NCBI RefSeq assembly: GCF_030272615.1
Contig: NC_081409.1
Coordinates: 203,981,949-204,045,948, forward strand
Source of the DNA: Cryptomeria japonica
Lineage: Eukaryota; Streptophyta; Pinopsida; Cupressales; Cupressaceae
Direction of reading: 5' to 3'
Length of the DNA stretch: 64,000 nt
The translations under genes were made by a program, and so were the position numbers. Shown in pieces: positions 26,431-38,364 of this stretch. The notes beneath the pieces are model-generated. The model did no database searches, was not told the origin of the DNA, and worked only from the letters and a program-made list of their open reading frames with translations. Each line of letters begins with the position of its first letter. Within the stretch, counting starts at the first letter, position 1.

Positions 26431-29400
26431 GAAAAATGCAAAAAAAATTGTGATTGATGGCTGTGACAACAATCAAGTTTGATCAAAGCAGTCTGCAGGA
26501 AATAAAATAAAAAAATGTCTCGCCGACAGAAAAAAATAAATTGTACTTGCAAATAGTTATTAAAAAAAAATGATTTCAAGGGGGCGGCGTTTTGAAAAGC
26601 GAAGGAAAAAAATTTAAGTAATGTTTTTTGGGGTCACAGGACCACATCGTCGTGCCCCTACGACAACATGTACTATTGTCGCAGTATTGCCCCACCATGG
26701 GTTGTTGGGCCGGTAGGGCCATGCCCTTTGGTGCCCTCACCCTGGTTGGGGAGGGCCCCACCTTCATCGCCCAATGGGTGTTAAATAAAATATAACTGCT
26801 AATGAAATAAAAATCTGCCATAAATTTGTTTCGGGCCTGTGTAATAAAGCTTTTGGTTTTTGAAATATTAAACCAGTATATCTATGATTTTGGGTCTGAA
26901 TTTAAAGTTTTGGAAAAAATGATTTTTTTTTGAAAAAAAATGGCTCTTTTTATAAGGAAAATTTAAAAATCCATAAATTATTGTCATATAAGGAAATTGG
27001 ACTTTTTCTTCCAATTGGCATAACTTTCACCCGAGGAGTTCGTTTTTTGACTTCTTATACTCGTTGGAGAGGTGATTATGAGCACTACCATTTGGTATAG
27101 GTTTGGTTTAGTGATTTATTTGTTTTGACATGTTTTGGGTTCCTGGAAACCTGATATTCTCCTTGATGCAGTTTGGTCATATCTTTTGCATACAAAATCA
27201 GTTTTTCGATTTCAAATAGGCGTTGGAGAGGGTGATTGGTGTACTTCAATTTGGTGCTATTATTGTATTAGTTGGATGAGTATGGAGAGATTTACATTTC
27301 TGTTCTTAGTTTGAGGATATGATTAGACTTGGTTTGAGACTTGGATTTTTATGTGGGTGACAGTTGGATGCAAGTAATGCTTATGGTGTCATGGGTATGA
27401 AGGTACATGTTTTGCTTGACATGACATGGTCATGATTGTGGTGATTTGGTTTGATATTGGGAGGTTGTTCTCATCTCCTTGATGCTTATTTAGTTGCTTT
27501 GACTATCGTACTAGTTTGTGAACACGTTTGGTAAACTAGATCGAATAGTGATTTGGTGTTTGAGTCATGGTTGTCTACATGGATTACTCTTTGCTATCTC
27601 AGTTTGCAGTTTTTTAATGTGATGATGATTTTGCATGTTCAGTGATTGGATCTACGAGTTATGTGATTGGTAGGTTCGAGCTCACCTATTTATTTGCAGT
27701 GGGATGGCATAGATGTGGACTATCTATATCCACCAGGTTTGATTCATTATGGTGCATACTCCTTAGCTGACCTTGTATGTGGTTATTTGTGCATTGGTAT
27801 GGTTGTTTTGAGATGAGAGGATGGATGATGTTATAGTACTTGGATAGTTGACATGGGAATTGTAGCATGTATTTGATCATGATGTCATGATAGCTTTGTT
27901 ATTTATTTGGTTACACTTTTAGTGGGAGCTTTTGACAGTGATGTATTGGTGGTGTAGGATTTATTCCTGATTGGTGGTTTGTTGGTGGTGGTTGCATCTT
28001 TTTGATATGGAGTTCATGGTTTACTTGTTATTATTGATATTTCGGTTGATGTGTGTAGACCTAGATGTTCTTCATTTAGTAGATGGTTTATCATGATGCT
28101 ATGGAGAGCTTGGTATCACGGTTCAATGGGAGCTTGTAGTAGTGATGTGTACTCACCATGTTGGTTGGTGGATCATCTTCTTTGTGTGCAGATGTTGGAG
28201 GATTCCTTAGATCATGTTGTTGTAGAAGGGTTCTCTTGCATTTATGGGTACACTGTTAGGAGATGGTTATCTTCATGTTATTTGAGGATGTTTTCATCTT
28301 GAGGACTCACAAAGTTCTTGGTATAGATGTTCTTTTATGCTTTCATTTGACATGTTTATCCTTGTTGTTTGGATGGATTATATTATGTCATGATACACTC
28401 TTGTTGTGCATTTAGTTTTTTGACACAATATGGTTATTTGATATGTTCATATGGAGCATGTTATCTCTTTGAGATGTATTAGATCACATTGTTATGTTTA
28501 TGTTCTTGATTTGGTCATTGGAGCTTTGACATTGATCTTGGATTATTCTCTTTGTGTTGGGTACATGATCCTTTGCTTGATACTTCATGATATTGTTGGG
28601 TTGCATTTGGAGTTTGGCATGGATTGATCGGTTACAGGTACTTATGGATACTTTGAGGATGTTGGCGATGCTAGTAGTCTGTTGTGATTAGAGGCATGTG
28701 TTGAGGCAGGTTGTTGTTTCTGCTGGAAGTCCAAGAAGCATTCACCCGGTTTATGGATGGAGGGGAAATTTTTCTTAGTGTGAGTAATGATGACTTGGAT
28801 ATCTTGGTGAGCATTCTCATCCCCCACTCTTGGTCTACTCAATGGTTTACTACTTGCGAGGTATTACCCATTGTTCCTTTCAGGTGCATTATGTTATGCT
28901 TCTTTCATTGATATGGATCTTGAGCTACATGAAATTTGTTAGTTTTGGAGGGTCTATTTGAGAGATGTATGACATTGGTTATCTCCTTGTGCATTTGAGT
29001 TATTTTTATGATGGAGGCAGTCATTGATATTAGTTTGGGAGATGGTTTATTAGGCGTATTACCTAGTCTTAAGAATGGATGTTAGTTTGATCTTCTTGGT
29101 TATGAGAGGCTTACATCCATGTTGATTACATGTTATATATGTTGGTTTAGTCCAAGGGACTAAACAGTTTTTGGGTGTTGTTATGCTTTTTTATTTGGGG
29201 TTTTATGGAGGAGATCATACTTGACACAATTAACATTTAGAGGCGTGTGTAGAAGGACATACTACAGGATTTGATTTATAGTGTTTCTCTCTTTGTTTCG
29301 GTTATCTTCCTGGATGTTCGTATTCATATTATATTGAATTTGAAGTTGTTTGGAGCTATGTGCTGATTAGTTTGTATTCATGTTTTGTCATGTGGGAGAT

Positions 29401-31402
29401 GAAATGGTGGCTCCTTTATCTCTTTCTTTTATTAGTGTGGGGAACATGGGAGAATGTTTGAGACATGTATGGGAGTGGTACTTGCAAGTTATTGGTTTAC
29501 ATGATGTTCATATTGATGTGGATGTTCTTGATACTACATGGCTACACTTCTATGATATATTTGTTAGGATAATTGGTGAACATCTGAGGGGTGGGGGGGG
29601 GGGGGGTGAATCAATTGTTAACAGATTATAACTTTTAATCTACAATAAAACCTTAAACAAATTAGAGTACCGGTAAAACACAAACATATGCCGATGGAAA
29701 CAGATACCGGTAAACAATACAACTTAACAATTAACTAGATAATCAATGCAAAGCAACCATACCATATAACACCATGATTTGTATGTGGAAAACCCGAAAA
29801 GGGAAAAACCATGGTGGGAAGCCTACCCACAGTCAGATGATACTTCTGCAGAAAGTATGTGTTACAATGAGGGGCCTGCACTTGCAGGAAGGCACACTTC
29901 CTAGAGCATATTGCTCATTACAAAAAGAGTCTCACTGACTACAAAGAGGCTACAAACTTCTCAAGATAAATGGACAACAACCCAATAGAGTGAATTGTTG
30001 GAAATAGCATATACTATGCTTGATTACAGTCCCGATTAAGCTCAATGTCGGAGGACTAAATCCTCTTATAAAACCAATCCGATCACCAATGATCAATCAA
30101 CTCCTCTGCCTGAATGATATTACAATATTCACACATTAAATTCCTTGACCATGACCTTTCCAATAACCATGATACTTTACAAAGAGTTTCTACCTCTTAT
30201 TTATACAAATCTTAAGGCCTAAACCAATTAAGTCAGCCACCTAAAGATATTACAGTAATATCATTACATAATTCCTTATTGCAATGATATGCCATGTCGG
30301 CTTAAGATCAAAACAATAATAACAAGTTCATAAAACATCTCAAATCATCTAGGTAACATGTAGAGTACATGACCGGTCCATAACCTAGATAGGTATTGGA
30401 CCTATTCTGGGTCCACCACACCAAAGCAATGTCTTCAAGAAATTGAAGCACGATCAACGAATATCTTCAGTATCTTGAAATCCTTTAAGAAGCTGCACCA
30501 ACACCAATTGTGCATCCTATTATGATTCCTCAATGAAAGCTCTACCAATAAACCCATAAACCAGTGCTGGTAAGGGTTTACCAGAGTGTATGATAACATC
30601 CAATTGCCAAGCCAATACCAACTGACCAAAACATGCTTATGGAGTATATAACACATGAAATCCAATATACTTCACTGATCCAAACATGCCAGAAGTGTCG
30701 AACAAATAATCTCTTATGCCGGTAACACTAGATCTTATACCGGTAACCTATTTGTCGGTAACCATCCATATCAGCCAATGTAACTTTGTTTGCCAGTAAC
30801 AACTGGTGTTGACATCAATGACAAAACATCAATGCCACACATAATCAATTCATCCATAATGCCAACAATATTTTTAGTGGATTCATTTATGATATTGATA
30901 TTACCTATGCAGTGGGAGTTCTTTGGTGTACAAACATGGCAGGTATTGCACTTGGGGTGTGTGATTGCATGTTACAGGTTGCATATGTTTATGAGATGTT
31001 ATTCACTTGGTTTGTATGCCTTGGAGGTATGTATAGTTGATGTGTTAGAACTTGTTGTGGGTGTTATTTCAGCTATGTAAATAGCTACCCTTGCATTGGA
31101 TACCTTTGGATTAGTGTTTGTGCTCAAATATCAGTTGGTGCAGGACTTATCATTTGTTGTGACAGATTGTGCGGCTTTCTCTTTAGATGGCCTTTTTCAT
31201 GCCCAGTGGCAGTGGCATGATGGAGGGTGGGAACACTCATGTATGAGATGGTGGTCACTTTGTTTCTTGTTGTAGGTATGTTGATGGATCACATGAAGCA
31301 CTTAGATTCCATGATGGTATATGTGCATGGAGAGATCAATCTCTTGTTTGTGTGATAGATTACTTCTTGGCCCTTATGTAATGTATACAACAAGTGGGAG
31401 AA
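26431..31402 (+). mobile_element. Non-coding retroelement interior (LARD-like), plus strand
   Basis: No ORF above about 100 residues and no retroelement domain. A GC-rich patch (26630-26770) and runs of A/T around 26900-27000 resemble the 5' leader of the copia element at 47 kb. From 27.1 to 31.4 kb the sequence is T/G-rich, with phrases such as GGGAGCTT..AGTGATGT recurring. It ends in CAAGTGGGAGA, a polypurine-tract-like motif just before an LTR start at 31,403. This is what a large retrotransposon derivative without coding capacity would look like. The 5' LTR was not found. A solo LTR is inserted at 29,562-30,867. Confidence 0.45.
29562..30867 (-). mobile_element. Solo LTR, TSD ATATT
   Basis: 1306 bp, flanked by ATATT on both sides (29557-29561 and 30868-30872). 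Ends are TGTTAGG and CCAACA on the plus strand. In minus sense it starts TGTTGGCAT, has TTGTCATTGATGTCAACA near its start, a TATA-like TATAAATAAG near 30195-30210, and the shared U5 block. It is the same family as 37,065-38,351 in inverted orientation. It carries a 14-G run at 29593-29606. The open frames inside it are not genes. A solo LTR arises by recombination between the two LTRs of a full element. Confidence 0.92.
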
Positions 31403-32125
31403 TGTTGGAAAAGTGGTTTTGTACACCTTGCATAATAATGTTTCGTGAATCATATTTGTATTATTTTATTATTGTGTGAGGTAGACATAGAATTATATTG
31501 TAATATCATATTGTCTTGTTGCACCTAGGAGCACCTAGATGGACATGCAACATGTAGAGATTCCCTTGGAATATTCTTGTAATCACTTGATGAATTGTAT
31601 TGACACATTGGTATTATTATATTGTATTTATTTAATATTGGGGAATGCAATTGTGATGAAGTACCCAATATTAAATGTGGGTCAAGGGTAGGTAGGAAAA
31701 TATTATATTTTATTGTCACATGGTTTGATGTAATACCACTTGGTGGTTTTGTGGGAGCTTGTGTTTATAAAAGCAACCACAAGGGTAGTTGTTTGGGTTA
31801 GCCAAGTTAGCATTTGTGAAGGAGGGAGCATGGTATGGGATGTGTGGATTCATGCTTGGTCACTTGGAGTGCTTGGTTATGGCTAGGTTATCAAAGGATT
31901 TCCATAGTTGTATTGTAATGGACACATTGCTGATAATACATGGTGGATGATGCTTTTGGATGCTGGTTTTTTCCCTCTTGAGAGTTTTTTCAGGATATAT
32001 CTTGTGTCACATTTTCATGGTTATGTTGTCTATTATTTGAATATGGCTTCTATGTGTTGAATTGACTGAAATCTTAAATGGGTTATGTGGAAATTGTCAT
32101 AAAGATGGATAAAAGTTTCCTTACA
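31403..32125 (+). repeat. Partial LTR of the LARD-like element
   Basis: Begins TGTTGG directly after a polypurine-like tract and contains TATAAAA at 31766-31772, as expected for a U3/R promoter. It is cut at about 32,125 by the 3' end of the LINE, so the LTR end is not visible. Confidence 0.5.
31766..31772 (+). promoter_or_regulatory. TATA-box-like element in partial LTR
   Basis: TATAAAA about 360 bp into the LTR. Function inferred from position only. Confidence 0.45.
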
Positions 32126-32139
32126 GTTTTTTTATGCTC

Positions 32140-32850
32140 CAATCTCTTTTTGTAGTTCTAGACCTTTCAATGCCACCTTGAATTCTTCCAAGTTGCTAGT
32201 TGCAACTCCTATTGGTTCAACTCTTTATGGAATGACATTTCCAAAATCATCCTGAGCTACACATCTAATGCAACTTGGACCTAGATTCCTATTAGAGGTA
32301 CCATCAAAATTGATTTTAATCCACCCATGCTCAAGTGGATCCCATTTAATATTTTGTCTAGATTTTGCTAGATTATTTGTGTTGCTTCCAAGAAAAAGAG
32401 GGATGATTAGCCCTTTAAATAGTTTAACCATTTTCTCATCCCATGTTTTATAGATTTTTCCTTTTAAGGTTTTGTTTCTATTAGTTGAATTTGCCAATTC
32501 CATAATTAGGGCCTCCATCTTCTTTATAACATATCTCTTGACATGGTTTGATCTTTGAATATTCTTCTATTATGTTCCTTCCATAATTCCCATACAAATG
32601 ATGAGGGGATTACCTACCATGGACACCCAAACACACCCTTTTCTTTCCTATTTGGCCACATACCAAACCAATCCTTCAACTTGAATGGTATAGGGCCTTG
32701 CAAACTGGGAATTGCAATGAAATGCTTCCAACAATCCTCCGCATAAGGGCATATAAATAGTATATGGTCAACATCTTCATCCTTGCATTTACAAAATGGA
32801 TATATTCCAGGACCAGGGATGCTAAGCTTGATCAGTTTGTCTTGGGTCAA
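32140..32850 (-). pseudogene. LINE zf-RVT and RNase H domains
   Basis: The 32850-32614 frame has PFCKCKDEDVDHILFICPYA, the Cys-x-Cys...His...Cys pattern of zf-RVT. The 32518-32225 frame has HGWIKINFDGTSNRNLGPS, the start of a plant LINE RNase H (first catalytic Asp in FDG). It continues past a stop as a degenerate segment and ends before the other catalytic acids, so it cannot be active. Confidence 0.82.
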
Positions 32851-33399
32851 AATCCTATTATGTATTGCTAGTCACGAGAAGACCAATGCTGCTTTAGGTG
32901 GACAATGCTTTCCTCGCAGCATGTCCTTCAACCATTGCTTGTCCCATATAGTAGCCTCTTTCACTTTGTAGCCAATCTTGATCTTATATTATCTATCCAT
33001 TGATGCACACCATCTTATAATGTCATCTTGATTTGAAGCATTATTACATCTGTATTCTAAGATTTCTTTTAACTTGTCTTTTTGATCTTTAGGAGGATTC
33101 AAGCAATATAGTGACTTCCATCCCATTTTAGAATGTTATTAATCTTTGTGATATACCCAAATTCACTAACTTTCCTCCCTCAAACATTAATTGTTTCCCT
33201 CCTTATGTCTTCCAAATCATGCACCATAATTATCAATGACCATCACATAAGTCATCCCAAAACAATGCCTTTTGTCTGTGTTTGACATCTGAGGTGATGT
33301 GTTTGATAAATATGTCCCTACTATCAAGTATAAAGTTCCAAATGGCAGAGCCTTTGGGGGAGGGGGCATTTCTTATAGTGAGGATTTAGATAGGATCTT

Positions 33400-34800
33400 C
33401 AGAGTCCTAATATTTTTTCCTTAATAATTAAACCCATTTTGAGTTTCTTTGATACATACTTCAAACAAGTTTATCACCCATTGAAACATTCATGATATTG
33501 AGTTGCTTCACACCATCCCCTCTTACTTCTCGAGGTTTGCGAATTTTGTCCCATGAGATCAAAGGGAACTTCTGAGTGTCATTAGTCCCACTCTAGAAGA
33601 ATTTCCTCAAAATTTTGATTAGATTATCTATTACTACCCTAGGGATCTTTGAACATGACATAGAATAAATTGGTATGGTAGATAAAACTACTCTGATAAT
33701 TAGAATTCTTCCAGCAAATGTTAGCCACTTGAATTTCCATAGTTCCATCATTTTCTTGCATCCATTGACAATATCTCCCCAATAACAATTTTTATTTAAC
33801 TTGGTAGAAAGTGGCATCCCCAATAACTTCCCTAGGAAGCCTACTGTTCTCAGTACAAGAATCCAGACTATCTCTCCCTAGGAAGCCTATTGTTCTCAGT
33901 ACAATAATTTAGACTATCTCTCTTTGAAGATTGGGTTGTGTTGAGAAAGAATACCTCTGATTTCATTCAATTAACACTCTATCCAGAGGTCATGCTATAG
34001 TCATCTAATAGTTTCCTTATAGATCTTTCTTCACATCTAGAATCCTTCCCAAATGGGATTGTATCATTAGAAAATTGTTGATGGGTGATTGGGTCCATAC
34101 TGTTTGTAATGCTTATACCTTGCCACTAACCTTAAAGCCTGCAATGAGTAATAGCTCTACCCAATTATTCCTCCATGATTATAAAAGTAAAAGGTGATAG
34201 AGGGTCACCTTTCTTGATCCCTCTAGTTGATTCAAGGAAACCCCAAGACATAACATTAACAAGCACTGATAACTTTGGAGATCTAATACAACTTCCAACC
34301 CATTCCACCCATCTATCCTCAAATCCAAATTTTCTTAAGACCATAAGGAGGAATTATCTATCCGAAGATCATATGCTTTTAGGATATCTAATTTTATAAT
34401 CATACTAGGAGCACTGAGTTTGTAAGCTAAGTGAATTGCTTCATGAGCCACAATGACTCCTTCCATAAGTGACCTTCCTGAAGAAAAGCCACTTTGTTCT
34501 TCTTAAATCACCTAATTGATTACAATTTTTAGCCTATTAGCTATGATCTTGGTGATAATTTTGTAAGTCATATTGTTTAGTGCAATTGGCTTGTAATCAT
34601 TCATGCTCTGAGCTTCTTTATTTTTAGGTACAAATGCAATAAAGGTATGATTCATTTCCTCAAGCATAGTTATTTTTTTCCTAGACTCTTCTACCACCTT
34701 CCATAAATCTTCCTTCACAATATCCCAAAAGAATTCAAAGAATCTAGCCAAAAACCCATCTAGTCCTGGTGTTTTATCAAGGTTGAATTGAAAAGTGGTA
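33400..34800 (-). pseudogene. LINE reverse transcriptase, catalytic motif altered
   Basis: The 34751-34512 frame contains HTFIAFVPKNKEAQSMNDYK and PIALNNMTYKIITKIIANRLK, RT blocks 1-2 of L1-type LINEs. The 33823-33593 frame has FKWLTFAGRILIIRVVLSTI, a region C-terminal to the palm. At about 34050-34090 the palm motif reads QQFSNDT where active elements have a FADD-type motif, so one catalytic Asp is replaced. A 46-bp tandem duplication at 33830-33921 adds a frameshift. Confidence 0.8.
33830..33921. repeat. 46-bp tandem duplication inside the LINE
   Basis: Two adjacent copies starting CCCTAGGAAGCCTA (33830 and 33876) with a few C/T and G/A differences. The length is not a multiple of three, so it shifts the RT frame. 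Confidence 0.85.
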
Positions 34801-35199
34801 ATTCTAACTTCCTCTAATGAGACCGAATTGTGTAATTATAGATTATTTGCCTCACTGATTAATGAAGGTATTCTATTTAAAATTCTATCCCTTAGCATTA
34901 TGAATTAGAGAATCTCTATTCAATATTGACTAAAAATATCTCACTGGTTCACGATTTTCCTCCTCCGTGGTTTATGTGACTGTTCCATCTTCCCTTTGTA
35001 TTTATACAATTCTTTTTATGCTTTGATTAACATTAGAATATTTGTGAAAAAAGAAGAGTTTTTTCATCCCCTTCTTTTAATCACATTTCTCTAGATTTTT
35101 GTCTCCAATATATTTCTTCTCTTGCCAATAGTTCAGTTAGTTAGACCTTGAGATCTCTTTCCTTTTCAATTTCTATTAATCTCATTCCATTCAAGATGA

Positions 35200-36155
35200 C
35201 AACTTCATTTAGTTGTTGAAGCTACTCCTCTATTTTATCTTTTTCTTCAATTGTATCTTTAAAATGCACCTTATTCCATTCTTTTAGTTTATGCTTAATA
35301 TGGGAAAGATTTTTTGTGAGAAGGTAAAGTTTGGAGTGATTGCCAATTTTGATCTCATTCCACCAAACTTTCATTATATCCATGATGGTAGGGTCCCTAA
35401 GCCACATGTTCTCAAACTTGAATGGAGATCCAACCCTCCCACCATCAGGGCATATAGATAGTGATACCGAGAAATGGTCTAATTCAGTATATGGAAGTAT
35501 GGCTACCTCATAGTAGTTTGTTGTATCAATCCAGTTCTCACATAACATAAATCGATCCAATTTTTCTTAAATGCTAGTGAATCCCTACCTCCTGTTGGTC
35601 CAGGTGAATATTCCATTTTTGGTTGGAATGCCCCTGAGCTAATTCTCATCAACAAATCTTTGGAAGTCCAATTGAACTCTTGATAGATTTTGCAATCCTC
35701 CCTGTTTTTCTAAATTATCAAGAATGATATTGAAATCTCCACCTATGATTATTTTTCCATCATTCTACTACTTAATCCAATTTTCAATGTTATTCCACAA
35801 TTCCCTTTTATCTATGGTGGCTAGTGGACCATATACATTGATAATTGTAAAAATTGTATTCTTACTGAGAAGCTTGCATCTTACAGCCATCCAATTCTGA
35901 TTCTCCAATATCCAATTGCATTAAATGGTTAGTGGATCCCAAAGAATGCCTAACTCACCAGACACCCTATCAAACTCCACAAAAAATCCCCTCCCAAAGT
36001 CTTCATATTTTTAACCTTTTCTGATATTCCTCCATGCTCCATTTTATTTCTTGAAATAGAAATATATTTGCTTTTCTAGTTTAAATTTGGTGCCAAATTA
36101 GGCACCATTTTCTAGGGGCATTTAATCCCCTAGCATTCCATGTAATGAGTTTCAT
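35200..36155 (-). pseudogene. LINE endonuclease (APE type)
   Basis: Starts MKLITWNARGLNAP at 36155, the standard APE-endonuclease N-terminus with the catalytic Asn. An FQEIKWS segment follows (LQETK motif, catalytic Glu). The C-terminal part at 35560-35222 gives DRFMLCENW and LDHFSVSL, the SDH motif region with Asp-His kept. Several stops lie between. Confidence 0.8.
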
Positions 36156-36159
36156 GGCT

Positions 36160-37064
36160 CCTTGGGAAGGAGTATCTACTTCCCATTTTTGAGCTTCCTT
36201 TGTCCCCTGGCACTCCCTGCCATTTCTAATCTTGCCTTATTGGACTTTCGCCCTCTTTGTTTTGCTTGGCTTCTTTATGATAGATTGTATGTATAATATG
36301 CCCTGCTATGCCATAATGTTTGTAGGGGCATCCTAATAACTCCTTTCATTATTAGATTCTAAATGATCAGTTGTTGGATCTACCTCTTCCTGCTCTGTGC
36401 CTTTATTATCGATATTTATTTCAATCCTATCATCCTTCTCACATATATCACCTACTCGAACTTCAACTTCCTCCATAGTGGTGTTCTCAATTATTCTAAA
36501 AGGATCCTGGATGAGATCCACTTCTATGTCTAAGACTGTCTCGTCACAGTTTCCCATATTTTGAGTGCTATTGTCATTTCTTGCCTCACTTCCTTTTCTA
36601 GCTCAAATTCATGCTCTCTCACAACTTCCTCTTGCTTATTATTAAGATTCATTGCCATCTCCTCCTTATCATAATTTAGCTCTTCAATGACCATGATATG
36701 TTGCTCACTTACCTAATTGGATTAGATGCCACACATCTCTTGAAAGGTAAGGTAACTTGGGGAATTCATCTTGTGCTTTTATTGGTTAATGAAATCCACC
36801 ATCATGTCTAAATCTTCATTCATTCCTCTGTTCTTGTTATTGCTCGAAGTTCTTATATCTTCTGATAGACTCTGGGATAGCTTTTGATTATATTGATTGG
36901 CCTTGTTAATTCTGTCCCATGGCAATATAACATATCATGAATCTTCAATTTGGATTTAGGGAATAGGGTTAAAATGTCTTCCCTCTCCACTTTTTGTATC
37001 TAGATTCCATCCTTGGAATGTAGGTCTATTTGTGCAGGCAATTTTAGGGGTTATATCTATACAT
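36160..37064 (-). other. LINE ORF1/ORF2 linker region
   Basis: Degenerate coding sequence between the solo LTR and the endonuclease. The clearest frame (36557-36333) is acidic (EVEVRVGDICEKDDRIE). No domain recognised. Confidence 0.5.
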
Positions 37065-38351
37065 TGTTGGCATTATTGGATGAATTGATTATGTGTTGCA
37101 TTGATGTTTTGTCATTGATGTCAACACTAGCTGACATGGTTGGTTATCGACAGACAGGTTTTGGTTACAGGTAGAAGATCTAGTGTTACCGACAGAAGAG
37201 ACTATCTGTTGGACACTTCCGACATGTTTGGATCAATGGAATGTGTCGATTTCATGTGTTATATGCTCCATGAGCATGTTTTGGTCAGTTGGTATTGGTT
37301 TGGTAATAGGATTCTATCATACACTCTGGCAAACCCTTACCGACACTGGTTTAAGGCTTTACCGACAGAGCTTTCATTGAGGAATCGTGACAGGATGCAT
37401 AATTGGTGTTGGTGCAACTTCTTCATGGATTTTAGGATGCTGAAGATGTTCTTTGATTGTGCTTCAACTGCTTGAAGACATTTCTTTGGCGTGGTGGACC
37501 CAGAATAGGTTTGATACCTATCTAGGTTATGGACCGGTATCATGCTAACGTGTACTCTACACGTTACCGTGACGTTTCAAGATGATTCATGGATTTGTTA
37601 TTATTGTTTTGATTTTAAGCCGACATGTCATATCATTGTAATACAAAATTATGTAATGATCTTATTGTAATATCTTTTAGGTGGCCGACCTAATTGGTTT
37701 AGGCTTTAGGGTTTATATAAATAAGAGGTAGAAACTCTTTGTAGTGTATCATGGTTATGAAAGGTCATGGTCAAGGAATGTAATGTGCGAATATGGTAAC
37801 ATCATTCAACCAAAGGAGTTGGTTGATCATAAGTGATCGAATTGGGATAAGGAAGAGGATTTAGTTCTCAGGTATTGAGCTTAACCGGGACTGTGATCAG
37901 GCATGGTAGATGCTATCTCTGACAGTTCACTTTATTGGATTGTTGTCCATTTATCTTGAGGTGGTTTTAACCTCTGTAGTTAGTGAGAATCTTTTGTAAT
38001 GAGTAGTATGCTCTAGGCAGTGTGCCTTCCTGCATGTGCAGGCCCCTCATTGTATCACATACTTTCTGTAGAAGTATCATCTAATTGTGGGTAGGGTTCC
38101 CACCATGGTTTTTCCCTTTCTGGGTTTTCCATGTACAAATCATGGTGTTATGTTGTTATGGTTGCTTTTCATTGATTATCTGGCTAATTGTTGAGTTATA
38201 TTGTTTATCAGTATTTGTTCCTACTGGCATATGTATGTGCTTTACCGGTACTTGATTTGTTTAAGGTTGTATTATGGATTTAAAATTATAATATGTTAAC
38301 AACTGATTCACCCCACCTCCCCCTCTCAGTTGTTCACCGGTTATCCTAACA
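37065..38351 (+). mobile_element. Solo LTR inside the LINE
   Basis: 1287 bp, TGTTGG to TAACA. Flanks read TACAT and TACAC, a 5-bp target duplication with one C/T difference. It contains TTGTCATTGATGTCAACA near the start, TATATAAA at 37714-37721, TACCGGTA at 38243-38250 and the shared U5 block at about 38,030-38,160. Inverted relative to its relative at 29,562-30,867. It interrupts LINE ORF1, so it is younger than the LINE. Confidence 0.88.
37714..37721 (+). promoter_or_regulatory. TATA box of solo LTR
   Basis: TATATAAA about 650 bp into the LTR, followed by AAGAGGTAG. The position fits the U3/R promoter. Confidence 0.5.
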
Positions 38352-38364
38352 TACACATTCTGGC

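Noticed and set aside
30435-30665. 76-residue ORF similar to one at 37,140-37,475
   Set aside because: Both are the same stretch of a solo LTR, seen in opposite orientation; similarity reflects LTR homology.
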